Notes: generated from the letters alone by a model not told the origin. A stretch of 64,000 bases of DNA from Bin87 sp034423115 (GCA_034423115.1 DAOUJD010000044.1:62001-126000), one strand, 5' to 3'; shown: positions 1 through 9,525, numbered from the stretch's first letter. Numbers and translations: made by a program.

Positions 1-1
1 C

Positions 2-1633
2 GGTAGTTTCGAGGTCGTCGCAGCCACCAAGCGCGCTCTGGCCGATCAGAATGTCGCCGCCAATGTTTCGGAGGTGGGCACTCTCGGCCTCTGTTTCGCA
101 GAGCCCCTCATGGATGTCCAGACTCCGGGCGGGCCACGGGTTTTTTATCGCAATGTGACGCCCGAGCTTGCCGGGAACATCGTCCGGCAACACGCGGCGG
201 GCGGCAATCCCATCAGCGAACACGCCATTGGCTATCTTGGCGACCGCGCTTTGGCTCCGGATGGCATCCCGCATTTGGACGATCATCCCATGCGTTCGCT
301 GGAGCAGCGGATTGCCCTGCGCAACGCGGGAAACATTGATCCGTCCGACCTCTATCAGTACATCGCCAACGGCGGGTACTCGGCCTTGAACAAAGCCCTA
401 ACCGAAATGTCGCCCGACGAAGCGCGACAGGAAGTAGTTTCCTCAGGGCTGAGAGGCCGCGGCGGAGCGGCGTTCCCCGCTGGAGTCAAGTGGGGCTTCC
501 TGGCTGGTAACCCCGATCCCAACAAATACATCCTGTGCAATTGTGAAGAAGGCGATCCCGGCGCTTTCAATGATCGCGGAATCCTGGAAAGCGACCCCGC
601 GACGGTCGTGGAAGGCATCACCATTGCCGGCTACGCCTGCAATGCCAACCGCGGTTACATCTTCATCCGGCACGGCCACAACCAGCCGATAGATCGAACT
701 CGGGCGGTCATCGCGCAGGCTTACGAACTTGGTCTGCTGGGCCAGAACATCCTGGGGACCGGTTTCTCGTTCGATGTTGAGGTGGCTCTTACCGGCGATT
801 CGTACGTATCGGGAGAGGAAACCGCCTTGATGGAGGCCATTGAGGGCAAGCGTTCTATGCCGCGCTATCGGCCTCCCTTCCCGGCCCAGGTTGGCGTTTT
901 CGGCAAACCGTCCAACATCAACAACGTCAAGACCCTGGCCTACGTCCCTGAGATAGTCGCCCGGGGTGGCGAGTGGTTCGCCAGCATCGGAACGCCGGCG
1001 GATCCTGAGCGACGCATTAATGGCAGCAGCGGCACCGCGATCCTCTGCCTGTCCGGCGACATCACCTACACCGGCCTCATCGAAGTGCCCTTGGGAATGA
1101 CCCTTCGCCAGGTGCTGTTCGACATGGCCGGCGGAGTTCCCAACGGCAAGCGCATGAAGCTGCTGCAAACCGGCGGCCCGTTGGGCGGTGTCCTTTCCGC
1201 CAGCGACGCCAACCTGGATCTGGTTCTCGATTTCGACGTGTTCCGGGCGGCCGGTGCCATCCTCGGCTCCGGTGGAATAATAGTGTGCGACGAGGACACG
1301 TGCGCCGTTGACCTCACGCGCAACCTGATCGCCTTTTGCCAGTACGAATCCTGCGGCAAGTGTTTCCCGTGTCGTATGGGAATGAGTCATCTCCTTGAGG
1401 TGCTGGAACGCATCAGCAACCTGGAAGGCACCGAGGAAGATCTGGCGTTGATGCGCAACATCGGCGAGAACATGCAGGCCGGGTCCCTGTGCGGGCACGG
1501 GCAGTTGGGATTCAACCCGGTGTCGTCCGCCCTGCGTTACTTCGGCGACGAGTTTGAGGCGCATATCCGGGACAAACGGCACACCGGCGAATGCCCCGAA
1601 CAGGTTTTCTCGCCCGGGCTAACCCGCAGGTAG
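2..1633 (+). CDS. NuoF-like / formate dehydrogenase beta subunit (5' partial)
   Basis: FMN- and NADH-binding electron-input subunit of the NuoF/FdhB family; the reading frame is open from base 2, so the start lies upstream of the window. The first ~75 visible residues look like the end of a thioredoxin-like 2Fe-2S domain (LCFAEPLMDVQTPGG). They are followed by the FMN/NADH-binding core (GLRGRGGAAFPAGVKW and CNCEEGDPGAFNDRG), an SLBB-like segment and a C-terminal 4Fe-4S motif (SCGKCFPCR with a later LCGHGQ). It is followed closely by a NuoG/FdhA-like gene, so the two probably form one soluble NAD-linked complex. The physiological donor is not shown by the sequence. The family call is secure; 'formate dehydrogenase' is context-based only. 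Confidence 0.9.
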   Translation, partial: GSFEVVAATKRALADQNVAANVSEVGTLGLCFAEPLMDVQTPGGPRVFYRNVTPELAGNIVRQHAAGGNPISEHAIGYLGDRALAPDGIPHLDDHPMRSLEQRIALRNAGNIDPSDLYQYIANGGYSALNKALTEMSPDEARQEVVSSGLRGRGGAAFPAGVKWGFLAGNPDPNKYILCNCEEGDPGAFNDRGILESDPATVVEGITIAGYACNANRGYIFIRHGHNQPIDRTRAVIAQAYELGLLGQNILGTGFSFDVEVALTGDSYVSGEETALMEAIEGKRSMPRYRPPFPAQVGVFGKPSNINNVKTLAYVPEIVARGGEWFASIGTPADPERRINGSSGTAILCLSGDITYTGLIEVPLGMTLRQVLFDMAGGVPNGKRMKLLQTGGPLGGVLSASDANLDLVLDFDVFRAAGAILGSGGIIVCDEDTCAVDLTRNLIAFCQYESCGKCFPCRMGMSHLLEVLERISNLEGTEEDLALMRNIGENMQAGSLCGHGQLGFNPVSSALRYFGDEFEAHIRDKRHTGECPEQVFSPGLTRR

Positions 1634-1686
1634 CCGCGCCGGGTACATGTCTGGTCGGCCACAGCAATCGCGGATTAGGAGCTCCC

Positions 1687-4524
1687 ATGCCTGACGACAT
1701 CACCATCTCGATAGACGGGGTGGAAATCAGGACACAGCCCGGCAAAATGGTCCTCGAGGCGGCCATCGAAGCTGGAGTGTACGTCCCTTACCTGTGTTAC
1801 CACTCCGGCATGAAGCCCTACGCTGCGTGCCGCATGTGCGTCGTTGTCGCGGAAAACGAACGGGGTCGGGTTCCGGGCTTCCCGGCTGCCTGCACCTTGG
1901 CCGCCACCGACGGCATGACCGTTTGGAGCGAAACGCCCGACGTGAACGAACTGCGGCGTTCGGTCATGCAGATGCTGATCGCCGAGCACCCCAACGGATG
2001 CCTTACCTGCCACCGCGTTGAAATCTGCGGCCCATCCGATGTCTGCCTGCGGCACGTTTCGGTCAACGACCGTTGCGTAACGTGCCCTAAAAACGAACGA
2101 TGCGAGTTCAAAGACACGGTCCGCTACCTGGGGATGGAACTGGAATCCCCGATGACCTACGCCTACCGGGACATCCCCCTAGAGGTCAGCGACCCGTTTT
2201 ACGACCGCGACTACAACCTGTGCATCACCTGTGGGCGCTGTGTCCGCGCCTGCGAGGAGGTGAGGGGAGACAGCGCGATCTGCTTCACGGAGCGGTCGGG
2301 CAAGGCCCTGGTGGGAACATCTTTCGGTACATCCCTGCTGGAGTCGGGGTGCGAATTTTGCGGCGCGTGCATCGACGTTTGTCCGGTTGGCGCACTGACC
2401 GAGCGGGAAAACAAGTGGGAAAAAGCCGCAACCGTGCAGCGCACCATTTGTACCCACTGCCCGGTGGGATGCCAGATGAACCTGGAAATCAATGAGCAGG
2501 GCAGGGTGATTCGCGCGATCCCTGAGTACAATTCTCCCGCTAACCAGGGCCAAGCCTGCTACAAAGGGAAGTTCGGCCTGAGCCATCTGACCAGCGGGCA
2601 ACGTTTGCGGAGACCCCTCATCAGGCGCAACGGGATCTTGGAGCCGGCTACCTGGGACGAGGCGTTGGACCTGGTTGCGGAACGATTGCGGCCACACCAG
2701 TCGGGGGCGGGCTTTGGGTTGATCACCGCTGCCGACAGCACCAACGAGGAATTCTATCTGGCCCAGAAGTTCGCCCATATCGGGATGAACACCCACAATC
2801 TGGACCACTCGGGCAACGTGCAGCCGGATTTGACTCGGGGCTTGGAGGATGTATTCGGATACCCTGGAGCGACCAATTCGATCTGGGAATTGAAGAATTC
2901 TGATTGCATCCTGGTTTTCAACACGAACCTGACGGAAAGTCATAACGTTGTAGGCGTCCCCATCAAGCAGGCCGTAACCAATGGAACACCGCTGGTAGTG
3001 ATCGATACCCGGGAAGTGGAACTCACTCGTTACGCCCGATTGTGGCTCCGACCGGTGCCCGGCGCAGAATTGCTGTTGATCGGGGCGATTCTGAAAACCG
3101 TGTTGGACGAGGGTTTGGTCGACGCAGAGTGGATGGCCGAAAACGTTGAGGACCACGACACTCTGCTTTACGAACTGGAGCAGATCGACGACGCAGCCAT
3201 CGCTTCCACCGGAGTGCCTCGCGACGATATCGTCCAAGCCGCCCGGCTATACGCCAACGCCAACAACGCGGCCATCGTGTACGGCCTGGACAACGTACCG
3301 GCAGCTATTACCAGGGACTGCGTGGTGGCACTGTGCGACCTGGCCCTTTTCACTCGTAACGTAGGGCAGTCCGGCGGCGGCCTGTTCCCCATGAGGCAGG
3401 GTGCCAATACCCAAGGCGCGACTGACATCGGATGTATTCCCAATCGGCTGCCGGGCGGCGGCCCCTTGTTCGACGACGAAAACCGCGCCCGCGTCGAAAC
3501 GGTTTGGGGAGCTAAACTGCCGCCGCCTCAGCGCAGCATGGGCGTGGCGGGCATGTTGGCAGCTGCAACCTCAGGCGATATTCAAACCATGCTGGTCGTG
3601 GGCGACAGCCCGAATTTCACCAACGGTTTGTTGGGAGACGGCCTTGCCGCTCTGGAGCAAGTGGATTTCCTGGTTGTGATGGACACGTTCCTGACGCAGC
3701 CGGCCCAAGTGGCCGACGTGGTCTTGCCGCGCGTGACGTTCGCCGAAAAGGATGGAACTTTCACCAACCTGGAGCGCAGGATCCAACGGGTTCGCCCAGC
3801 GGTGTCGGTGAGGAACAACGACGCGAAGCCGGAGGGCTGGGTTTTCGAGCAGTTGGCGGAACGACTGGGTATCAGCGGCATCAGTTATGACGACCCGGCC
3901 GCATTGATGGACGAAATCGCATCCGTAACGCAGCACTATGGCGGCGTTAGTTACGCCCGATTGGCCCGCGAGTCGTCGCTGGTAATGCAGACGGGCGTCG
4001 AAGCTCCGCGCCCCACTCAGATCCTTTACACAACTCGCGAAGAGCGTGGGATCCAGTGGCCGTGCCAGGCTGCCGACAGCCCAACTTCGCCAATCCTCTA
4101 CACTGATGGCTTCCCCAACGGCAAAGCCGAACCAGGCGCGCCCCGGTTCCGGGTCGTGCATTGGGAGGCCGAGACCGATTATCCCGCTCTCCTCGCTCCC
4201 GGTCGCGTCCTGCTCCAACAGGAACGGGATACGTCGATTGAGTACGGCGACCTAAACAGGATCGTCCGCGTCGAGGAAGTGCAACTCAATCCCGATGATG
4301 CCACATCCTGGCGCTTGGCTGACGGAGATGCAGTGGTGGTCACCACCGCTGCGAATCAGATGAATGGGATAGCCCGGGTGAATGGGACAGTCCCCCGCGG
4401 CGTGGTTGCCATCACGACCCTGTTCGGTGAACTGGCAATCGAACTGCAAGTGTCCGAGGATGTGAATCCGATGGCGCGAGTCCCTGGTCTCCAAATCGAA
4501 CCATGCCGCGTAGAATTACTCTGA
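1687..4524 (+). CDS. NuoG/formate dehydrogenase alpha-like molybdopterin oxidoreductase
   Basis: A 945-residue iron-sulfur/molybdopterin protein. In order: N-terminal 2Fe-2S domain (Cys37, 48, 51, 69), a Cys/His-rich NuoG-type 4Fe-4S region (~100-150), two 4Fe-4S motifs (CITCGRCVRAC near 180 and CEFCGACIDVCP near 225), the CTHCPVGC cluster motif near 255, the molybdopterin domain and a C-terminal dinucleotide-binding domain. The start at 1687 has an AGGAG five bases upstream; the frame is open further back, overlapping the previous gene, but that region has no domain content. Around residues 368-388, where formate dehydrogenases carry the Cys/Sec-His pair that ligates molybdenum, it reads LDHSGNVQPDLTRGL, with neither residue. 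It may therefore be electron-transfer-only or act on another substrate. Confidence 0.85.
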   Translation: MPDDITISIDGVEIRTQPGKMVLEAAIEAGVYVPYLCYHSGMKPYAACRMCVVVAENERGRVPGFPAACTLAATDGMTVWSETPDVNELRRSVMQMLIAEHPNGCLTCHRVEICGPSDVCLRHVSVNDRCVTCPKNERCEFKDTVRYLGMELESPMTYAYRDIPLEVSDPFYDRDYNLCITCGRCVRACEEVRGDSAICFTERSGKALVGTSFGTSLLESGCEFCGACIDVCPVGALTERENKWEKAATVQRTICTHCPVGCQMNLEINEQGRVIRAIPEYNSPANQGQACYKGKFGLSHLTSGQRLRRPLIRRNGILEPATWDEALDLVAERLRPHQSGAGFGLITAADSTNEEFYLAQKFAHIGMNTHNLDHSGNVQPDLTRGLEDVFGYPGATNSIWELKNSDCILVFNTNLTESHNVVGVPIKQAVTNGTPLVVIDTREVELTRYARLWLRPVPGAELLLIGAILKTVLDEGLVDAEWMAENVEDHDTLLYELEQIDDAAIASTGVPRDDIVQAARLYANANNAAIVYGLDNVPAAITRDCVVALCDLALFTRNVGQSGGGLFPMRQGANTQGATDIGCIPNRLPGGGPLFDDENRARVETVWGAKLPPPQRSMGVAGMLAAATSGDIQTMLVVGDSPNFTNGLLGDGLAALEQVDFLVVMDTFLTQPAQVADVVLPRVTFAEKDGTFTNLERRIQRVRPAVSVRNNDAKPEGWVFEQLAERLGISGISYDDPAALMDEIASVTQHYGGVSYARLARESSLVMQTGVEAPRPTQILYTTREERGIQWPCQAADSPTSPILYTDGFPNGKAEPGAPRFRVVHWEAETDYPALLAPGRVLLQQERDTSIEYGDLNRIVRVEEVQLNPDDATSWRLADGDAVVVTTAANQMNGIARVNGTVPRGVVAITTLFGELAIELQVSEDVNPMARVPGLQIEPCRVELL

Positions 4525-4741
4525 TGCCGGGATCTAGGGGATTGGTGCGCTGCGCGGGTCACCGTGGCTGCTGTGGGTTTACATGCGCCATAAGCGCAAT
4601 ACAGATTTAACATTCACCGTGTAACATGGCCCCCGTTTTGTGACGCCGGCGCAATCCGAGGCCGTACCTGCACAGAACGCCGGGTTGATCGCGCTGGTCC
4701 AATGTCCAGCCGCAAAATCGTAACCGAAAACCGGAGCTAGT

Positions 4742-5497
4742 ATGACAAGTGTCCGAACCGCTGCCGCGACCCGTGATCGCACCGTGAACCTGCCCCGAGC
4801 TCGCCTCGTGGAGCGCATTGACTACACCGATGACCTCATGGTCATCAAGATGGAACCGCAGGGGTTCGATTTCAATTTCAAGCCCGGTCAGTACTGCACG
4901 CTGGGTCTGGATGGTATAGAGCGCGCATACTCCATCGCTTCGGCTCCCCACGAACCATTGCTGGAGATCTTCGTGGAGCTGGTGCCTGACGGCGAACTTA
5001 CTCCCCGGATGTGGCGCATGGACATCGGCGACACCATGTCAATCCGACCGCGTGCCAAGGGTATATTCCTGATGGACCGGACCGCCACGCAACACCTGAT
5101 GCTGGGCACCGTTACCGGGGTGGCGCCGTTCGTCAGCATCACCCGGGACTATATCCATCGCGGGCACACGGGACACCACTTCTACATTCTGGAAGGCGCG
5201 TCGTACCTGGACGAGTTCGTGTATGACACCGAACTGGCCAGCACGGCAGTTCAACATCCCGAGACGCTCACCTTCGTCCCCGCCATTAGTCGGCCCACCG
5301 AAACGCGCAACGCCGGTTGGGACGGAGCGACCGGGCGACTGAATAACATCGTAGCCGACTACCTTGCGAAGTTTGACCTAAACCGCGACGACACGCTGAT
5401 TTACGCATGTGGGCATCCCGGCATGATTGAGACCAGCCGCGAGATCGTGACCGCCGCCGGTTGGCGTTGGACCGAGGAACGGTTCTGGAAGGAATAA
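4742..5497 (+). CDS. Ferredoxin/flavodoxin-NADP+ reductase family protein
   Basis: 251 residues of the FAD-dependent ferredoxin-NADP(H) reductase fold, which moves electrons between NAD(P)H and ferredoxin or flavodoxin. The FAD-binding RAYSIASAP motif lies near residues 61-69. A pyridine-nucleotide-binding GTVTGVAPFVS segment is near 121, and YACGHPGM near 220. The chain ends in an aromatic/acidic tail (RFWKE), as in bacterial Fpr proteins. A GGAG lies five bases before the ATG. It stands 217 bp after the NuoF/NuoG-like pair on the same strand, so it could connect that complex to a ferredoxin pool. This link is inferred. Confidence 0.85.
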   Translation: MTSVRTAAATRDRTVNLPRARLVERIDYTDDLMVIKMEPQGFDFNFKPGQYCTLGLDGIERAYSIASAPHEPLLEIFVELVPDGELTPRMWRMDIGDTMSIRPRAKGIFLMDRTATQHLMLGTVTGVAPFVSITRDYIHRGHTGHHFYILEGASYLDEFVYDTELASTAVQHPETLTFVPAISRPTETRNAGWDGATGRLNNIVADYLAKFDLNRDDTLIYACGHPGMIETSREIVTAAGWRWTEERFWKE

Positions 5498-5526
5498 TAG
5501 ATGATCTGGACCACCGGCTTATTGCG

Positions 5527-5555
5527 GGGGCGAGATAATCGCCCCTGTGGTTTTT
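5527..5555 (+). terminator. Stem-loop followed by T run, between fpr-like gene and mutS
   Basis: GGGGCGA (5527-5533) pairs perfectly with TCGCCCC (5539-5545) around a GATAA loop. Five bases later comes TTTTT (5551-5555). It lies 30 bp past the reductase stop and fits a Rho-independent terminator, though the spacing to the T run is longer than ideal. Confidence 0.55.
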
Positions 5556-5602
5556 CAGGACACCAAGCAACACCGCCAACTCCCGTAATGTAAAATCGGC
5601 AC

Positions 5603-8221
5603 ATGGCTACCACCAGCGCCCGACTGACTCCCGTCCGGCGGCAGTATCTCACCATCAAGCATTCCTACCCGGACGCCATCCTGCTGTTCAGGATGGGCGA
5701 CTTTTACGAATGCTTTGACGAAGATGCCAAGACGCTCTCTGACGCCCTGGAAATTGCGTTGACGTCTCGCTCGATGGGCAAAGACACGCGCATCCCCATG
5801 GCCGGCGTGCCCGCGGTCTCGTTGGAAACCAATCTGTCGCGCCTGATTCGCCAAGGATACAAGGTAGCCATTTGTGAGCAACTGAGCGACCCGGCGTTAT
5901 CCAAAGGACTGGTCGAGCGCGGGGTGGTTCGGGTGGTGACGCCGGGTACAATCCTGGAATCGGCATTGCTGGACCAGGGCGCCAATAACTACCTCGCCGC
6001 CGTTTGCTCCTCAGACGACCAGGCCGGTATAGCATACGTGGACGTCACCACCGGGGAGTTCGCGGTGGAAGAGATTCCGGTGGGTGAGTTGCCGCTGGAA
6101 CTGGCGCGGCTGGAGGCGTCGGAAATTTTGATCCCGCCCGGCTTTGAAATGCCCACGGCGCCATCGTCGGCGGGGGATGAATGCACTATCGCCAGCCTCG
6201 ATGCCTCTGCTTTCAATCCGGAGATTGCGCGCCGCACGCTGCTTGATTACTACGGCGTACTGTCGCTGGAGGCTTACGGGCTGGAATCGCGAGGGGTTGA
6301 GTCGATGCCGCTGGCGGTGCGCGCCGCCGGGGCCATCGTGGACTACCTGAAATATACATGGCAGGGCGAATGTCCACCGCTAACCCCGCCCCGGGTGTCG
6401 GACAACGATGCGTACATGGCGCTCGACCCGCAGACCCGTCGGAATCTTGAACTCTTCGCAGCCGGCCGCCGGGACGCGCAGGATTATTCGCTGCTGCACG
6501 CGTTGGACAGCACCCGCACCGCTATGGGCGCTCGTCTGCTCAGGAGATGGCTGGGAAGGCCACTACTTGACTTGGGGCGGTTGGAGCGTCGTCTCGATGC
6601 GGTGGAGTTTTTCTTCGACGACGCCTTTCGGCGAGACGATACGAACGCCGCATTATCGGGTGTCGCCGACCTGGAACGGATTCTGACCCGCATCCAGACC
6701 CACAATTCCCCACCCCGCGACCTGCTGGCATTGCGGCAGAGCCTGGCGGCAGCGGAGCGTCTGGAGCAGGCGCTGTCGGGCGATGACGCCACCTGCATGA
6801 GTTGGCTGGCGGTTGATCTACGACCGGTGCAGGACGTAGCAAACCTCATCGATGCATGCATTTCGGACGAACCTTCCACGCAGCCGGGCGACGGCGGCGT
6901 AATCAAAGAGGGTTTTTCTCCTGAACTGGACCGAATCCGGGTGATGGCCAACGACGCACGCGGGTTCATTGCGGGCCTGGAGTCCAAAGAGCGCGAACGC
7001 ACAGGCATACGGAACCTCAAAGTGGGGTTCAACCAGGTTTTCGGCTACTACATCGAGGTGAGTCGTTCCAATGTGGAATTGGTGCCGGCCGATTACCAGC
7101 GCCGGCAGACCCTCACCAACGGCGAACGCTACATCACCCCGGAACTGAAAGAATATGAGAGCCAGGTACTGGATGCCCGCGAGCGGCTGGAACAGCTGGA
7201 ACGCACCCTGTACCGGCAGGTGTGCCAGCAGATCGCCGATCACGCGGAAAGGATAACGCGGCTGGCGGCGGCCATCGCCAGGGTGGACGTATTTGCGGGA
7301 CTGGCGAATATCGCGGTGCGGCATGGATACGTGCGTCCCAGGCTGGACAACGGCAACGCGATCAGCATTACGGGCGGCCGCCACCCGGTGGTGGAACGCG
7401 TACTGAAGACCGGGGAGTTCGTCCCCAACGACGCGCACCTGGATGCGGGCGATGCCCAGATCATGCTGATCACGGGCCCCAACATGGCGGGCAAGTCCAC
7501 CTACATCCGGCAGGTCGCCATCATCGTGCTGATGGCCCAGGTGGGTAGCTTCGTGCCGGCTACGTCCGCGTCAATTGGGTTGGTGGACCGGATTTTCACG
7601 CGGGTAGGATTGCAGGATGACCTGGCTACGGGCCAATCCACCTTCATGGTGGAAATGGTGGAAACCGCGAGCATATTGAACCAGGCGACCTGGCGCTCGC
7701 TGGTCATCCTGGACGAGATCGGGCGCGGCACCAGCACCTACGACGGTTTGTCCATCGCCCGCGCCGTGGTCGAGCATCTGCACAACAACCCGAAGGTCAG
7801 TTGCAAGACGCTGTTCGCCACCCACTACCATGAGTTGACCGAACTGGCGGCAACTCTCCCGGGAGTTCGCAACTACCGGGTGGCCGTGTCCGAAGAGGAC
7901 GGGCAGATCGCGTTTCTGCACCGCATCGTGCCGGGGGGCGCAGATCGTTCCTACGGCGTGCATGTCGCTATGCTGGCGGGCATGCCTGCGTCCGTAGTTA
8001 ACCGGGCCCAGGAACTTTTGAATGAGCTGGAGCGGGACGGCAACGGCGGGAAGTCGAAACGGCGTGGTAAAGCGCCGGCGCCTCAGCTCGCGTTGCCATT
8101 GTTCGAGGCCGAAGACCCGCAGTTGGCGCGAGCTATCCTTGATCTGGACATCGGAAACCTGACGCCGCTGGAAGCGATCAACAAGCTGTACGAGTTGCAG
8201 GAACGGGCTCGGGAAAAGTAG
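5603..8221 (+). CDS. mutS: DNA mismatch repair protein MutS
   Basis: 872 residues, normal length for MutS, the mismatch-recognition ATPase. The N-terminal mismatch-binding Phe-x-Glu motif is in FRMGDFYECF (~residues 30-39). The ABC-type ATPase has Walker A GPNMAGKST near 625, the STFMVEM loop, Walker B LVILDEIGRGTSTYDG near 707, and the ATHYHEL switch near 740. A short Lys/Arg-rich linker precedes the C-terminal dimerisation helices. The ATG at 5603 starts directly at the conserved N-terminus but has no clear Shine-Dalgarno sequence. mutL follows 1.3 kb downstream on the same strand, separated by two small genes. Confidence 0.98.
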   Translation: MATTSARLTPVRRQYLTIKHSYPDAILLFRMGDFYECFDEDAKTLSDALEIALTSRSMGKDTRIPMAGVPAVSLETNLSRLIRQGYKVAICEQLSDPALSKGLVERGVVRVVTPGTILESALLDQGANNYLAAVCSSDDQAGIAYVDVTTGEFAVEEIPVGELPLELARLEASEILIPPGFEMPTAPSSAGDECTIASLDASAFNPEIARRTLLDYYGVLSLEAYGLESRGVESMPLAVRAAGAIVDYLKYTWQGECPPLTPPRVSDNDAYMALDPQTRRNLELFAAGRRDAQDYSLLHALDSTRTAMGARLLRRWLGRPLLDLGRLERRLDAVEFFFDDAFRRDDTNAALSGVADLERILTRIQTHNSPPRDLLALRQSLAAAERLEQALSGDDATCMSWLAVDLRPVQDVANLIDACISDEPSTQPGDGGVIKEGFSPELDRIRVMANDARGFIAGLESKERERTGIRNLKVGFNQVFGYYIEVSRSNVELVPADYQRRQTLTNGERYITPELKEYESQVLDARERLEQLERTLYRQVCQQIADHAERITRLAAAIARVDVFAGLANIAVRHGYVRPRLDNGNAISITGGRHPVVERVLKTGEFVPNDAHLDAGDAQIMLITGPNMAGKSTYIRQVAIIVLMAQVGSFVPATSASIGLVDRIFTRVGLQDDLATGQSTFMVEMVETASILNQATWRSLVILDEIGRGTSTYDGLSIARAVVEHLHNNPKVSCKTLFATHYHELTELAATLPGVRNYRVAVSEEDGQIAFLHRIVPGGADRSYGVHVAMLAGMPASVVNRAQELLNELERDGNGGKSKRRGKAPAPQLALPLFEAEDPQLARAILDLDIGNLTPLEAINKLYELQERAREK

Positions 8222-8442
8222 TCCTCGGCACGGCGTGCACAATTTACAGAAAATTTACTTCCCGGTTCCGAATCCGGGGATGACCGGGTATAGAATGGGC
8301 TCGTTCGATGGCAACTGATGCGTCCTTAATAACGATTCAACGAGCGCGTTCCGTGCAAAGAATGTAGCCTAGATCGCGTATATACTGTGCAATCGATTGG
8401 GAATCGAGAGCATTGCATTGTACGTGAAAGGGAGACGGAGAC

Positions 8443-8805
8443 ATGGCGAATTCAGCGACAATTTACTGGTGGCCCCGTTGAAGCAGTTGCCGTAAAGTGC
8501 GGGAGTTGCTCGTGCAGAACGGTCTGACGGTAACGGAACGGGACTATTTCAAAGAACCTTTTACGGAACAGGAACTCAACGACCTGGTTGCTGAGGTGGG
8601 GGAACTGGGGGTGAGCGCAATGTTCGCCAGCCGGAGCCCATCCCTGAAAAAGATGGGTCTGACCGCCGCGGAACTGTCCGACGAACGGAAGTTGTCGCTG
8701 ATGCTTGAGGAACCCAGGCTGGTGCGTCGGCCCCTGGTGCGCCTGGGGGACCGGCTGCTGATCGGGGCAAGCGTCAAAGCCATCACCGAAGCCCTGAGCG
8801 ACTAG
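8443..8805 (+). CDS. ArsC/Spx-like thioredoxin-fold protein, probable selenoprotein (in-frame TGA)
   Basis: ATG at 8443 (GGAG eight bases upstream at 8431-8434) opens a frame that meets TGA at codon 13 (8479-8481) and continues to a TAG at 8803. Reading TGA as selenocysteine (U) gives MANSATIYWWPRUSSCRKV, where U is the first residue of the Cys-x-x-Cys redox motif of ArsC/Spx-family proteins (compare CxxCRK). The remaining ~107 residues keep the family pattern, for example FKEPFTEQEL, SLMLEEPRLVRRPLV and GDRLLIGA. Total length is 120 residues. A hairpin with a G near the tip of its loop lies 15 bases after the TGA. Translation could otherwise only begin at a GTG at 8497, losing the first strand and the active site. 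A nonsense mutation of TGC/TGT is the main alternative. Confidence 0.75.
8497..8515 (+). promoter_or_regulatory. Candidate bacterial SECIS element
   Basis: GTGCGGG (8497-8503) pairs with CTCGTGC (8509-8515), four Watson-Crick and three G-U pairs, around the loop AGTTG. The apical loop starts 22 bases after the TGA and its second base is G, as described for bacterial SECIS elements, which bind SelB. The stem is weak and was not folded by computer. Confidence 0.5.
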
Positions 8806-8850
8806 GCATCAAACCGATCCCCTGCGAGACCACGAACGCGACGACCTGCC

Positions 8851-9288
8851 ATGAAAATCTTTTTTGATGTCGATTACACCATCCTGGGGCTGGACGACAC
8901 TCTTCGTCCGGGGACGATAGACACTTTCCAGAAGTTGCTGGACGACGGCCACGAAATTTATATCTGGTCCGGGATGGGTGAGCGATGGGAGGTCATCGAA
9001 AAACATGAACTGCAAAGGTTCGTGAGCGGGGTTTACGAGAAGCCCACCCATCACTACCACGAGCGCCTGGAAGAGCTGAAAGTTCCCTTTGAACCGGAAT
9101 TCGTCATTGACGATTACCCGGAGATAGTAGCGGCGTTTGGCGGAGTTTGGGTGCCGCCGTACTTCTTCTCCCGGAGCGTCGATCACGAAATGGACCGCAT
9201 CTACCGGATAATATGCGACTTCTCGGAAACCGGGGACTCCGAGGACCGACAATACCGGGCCAAGGGCACCAAGATTCCGCTGTTCTAG
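8851..9288 (+). CDS. HAD-like hydrolase domain protein
   Basis: 145 residues with a HAD-type first motif, FFDVDYTI (the DxDxT nucleophile pattern, Asp6 and Asp8), a Ser in YIWSGMGERW near 45 and a possible acidic motif FVIDDYPE near 88. The cap region seen in larger HAD phosphatases is missing, so it is a minimal core. It lies between the candidate selenoprotein and mutL. The substrate is unknown. The residues after ~115 (FSRSVDHEMDRIYRIICDF) have no domain I recognise. Confidence 0.7.
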   Translation: MKIFFDVDYTILGLDDTLRPGTIDTFQKLLDDGHEIYIWSGMGERWEVIEKHELQRFVSGVYEKPTHHYHERLEELKVPFEPEFVIDDYPEIVAAFGGVWVPPYFFSRSVDHEMDRIYRIICDFSETGDSEDRQYRAKGTKIPLF

Positions 9289-9357
9289 TCGACGGCCCCG
9301 GCCGCAGTAGGCCGGAGCCGATCAGGGCCATTCGATTATTGCTCGTCGAGTGGGTAG

Positions 9358-9392
9358 TCCGCTCATCCTGAGCCTGTCGAAGGACGAGCGGA
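9358..9392. repeat. REP-like palindrome, family A (CCGCTC...GAGCGG)
   Basis: A 35-bp imperfect palindrome: TCCGCTCATCC pairs with GGACGAGCGGA with one mismatch, around the loop TGAGCCTGTCGAA. Related copies lie at 11666, 15921, 16701 and 61198. Confidence 0.8.
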
Positions 9393-9525
9393 CGGTTATT
9401 CAACCAGCGTTCTGGCGTCATTCGTTGCCTCCGGTTGGGATAACCGAATGACCCTGGGTGACGGTGGGGATCGCCCCGCGACAGCCTGTCGCTTTGATAA
9501 CATGGAGGGCGAGGTCCGCCCGAAC

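Noticed and set aside
443..1582. 379-residue open frame on the minus strand inside the NuoF-like gene
   Set aside because: Lies wholly over a well-supported gene, has no domain content and a composition typical of the reverse complement of GC-rich coding sequence.
8479..8481. TGA read as tryptophan through a changed genetic code
   Set aside because: Many genes in the window end at TGA in family-consistent places (for example carA, cbiT, cbiC) and Trp is encoded by TGG, so only local recoding fits.
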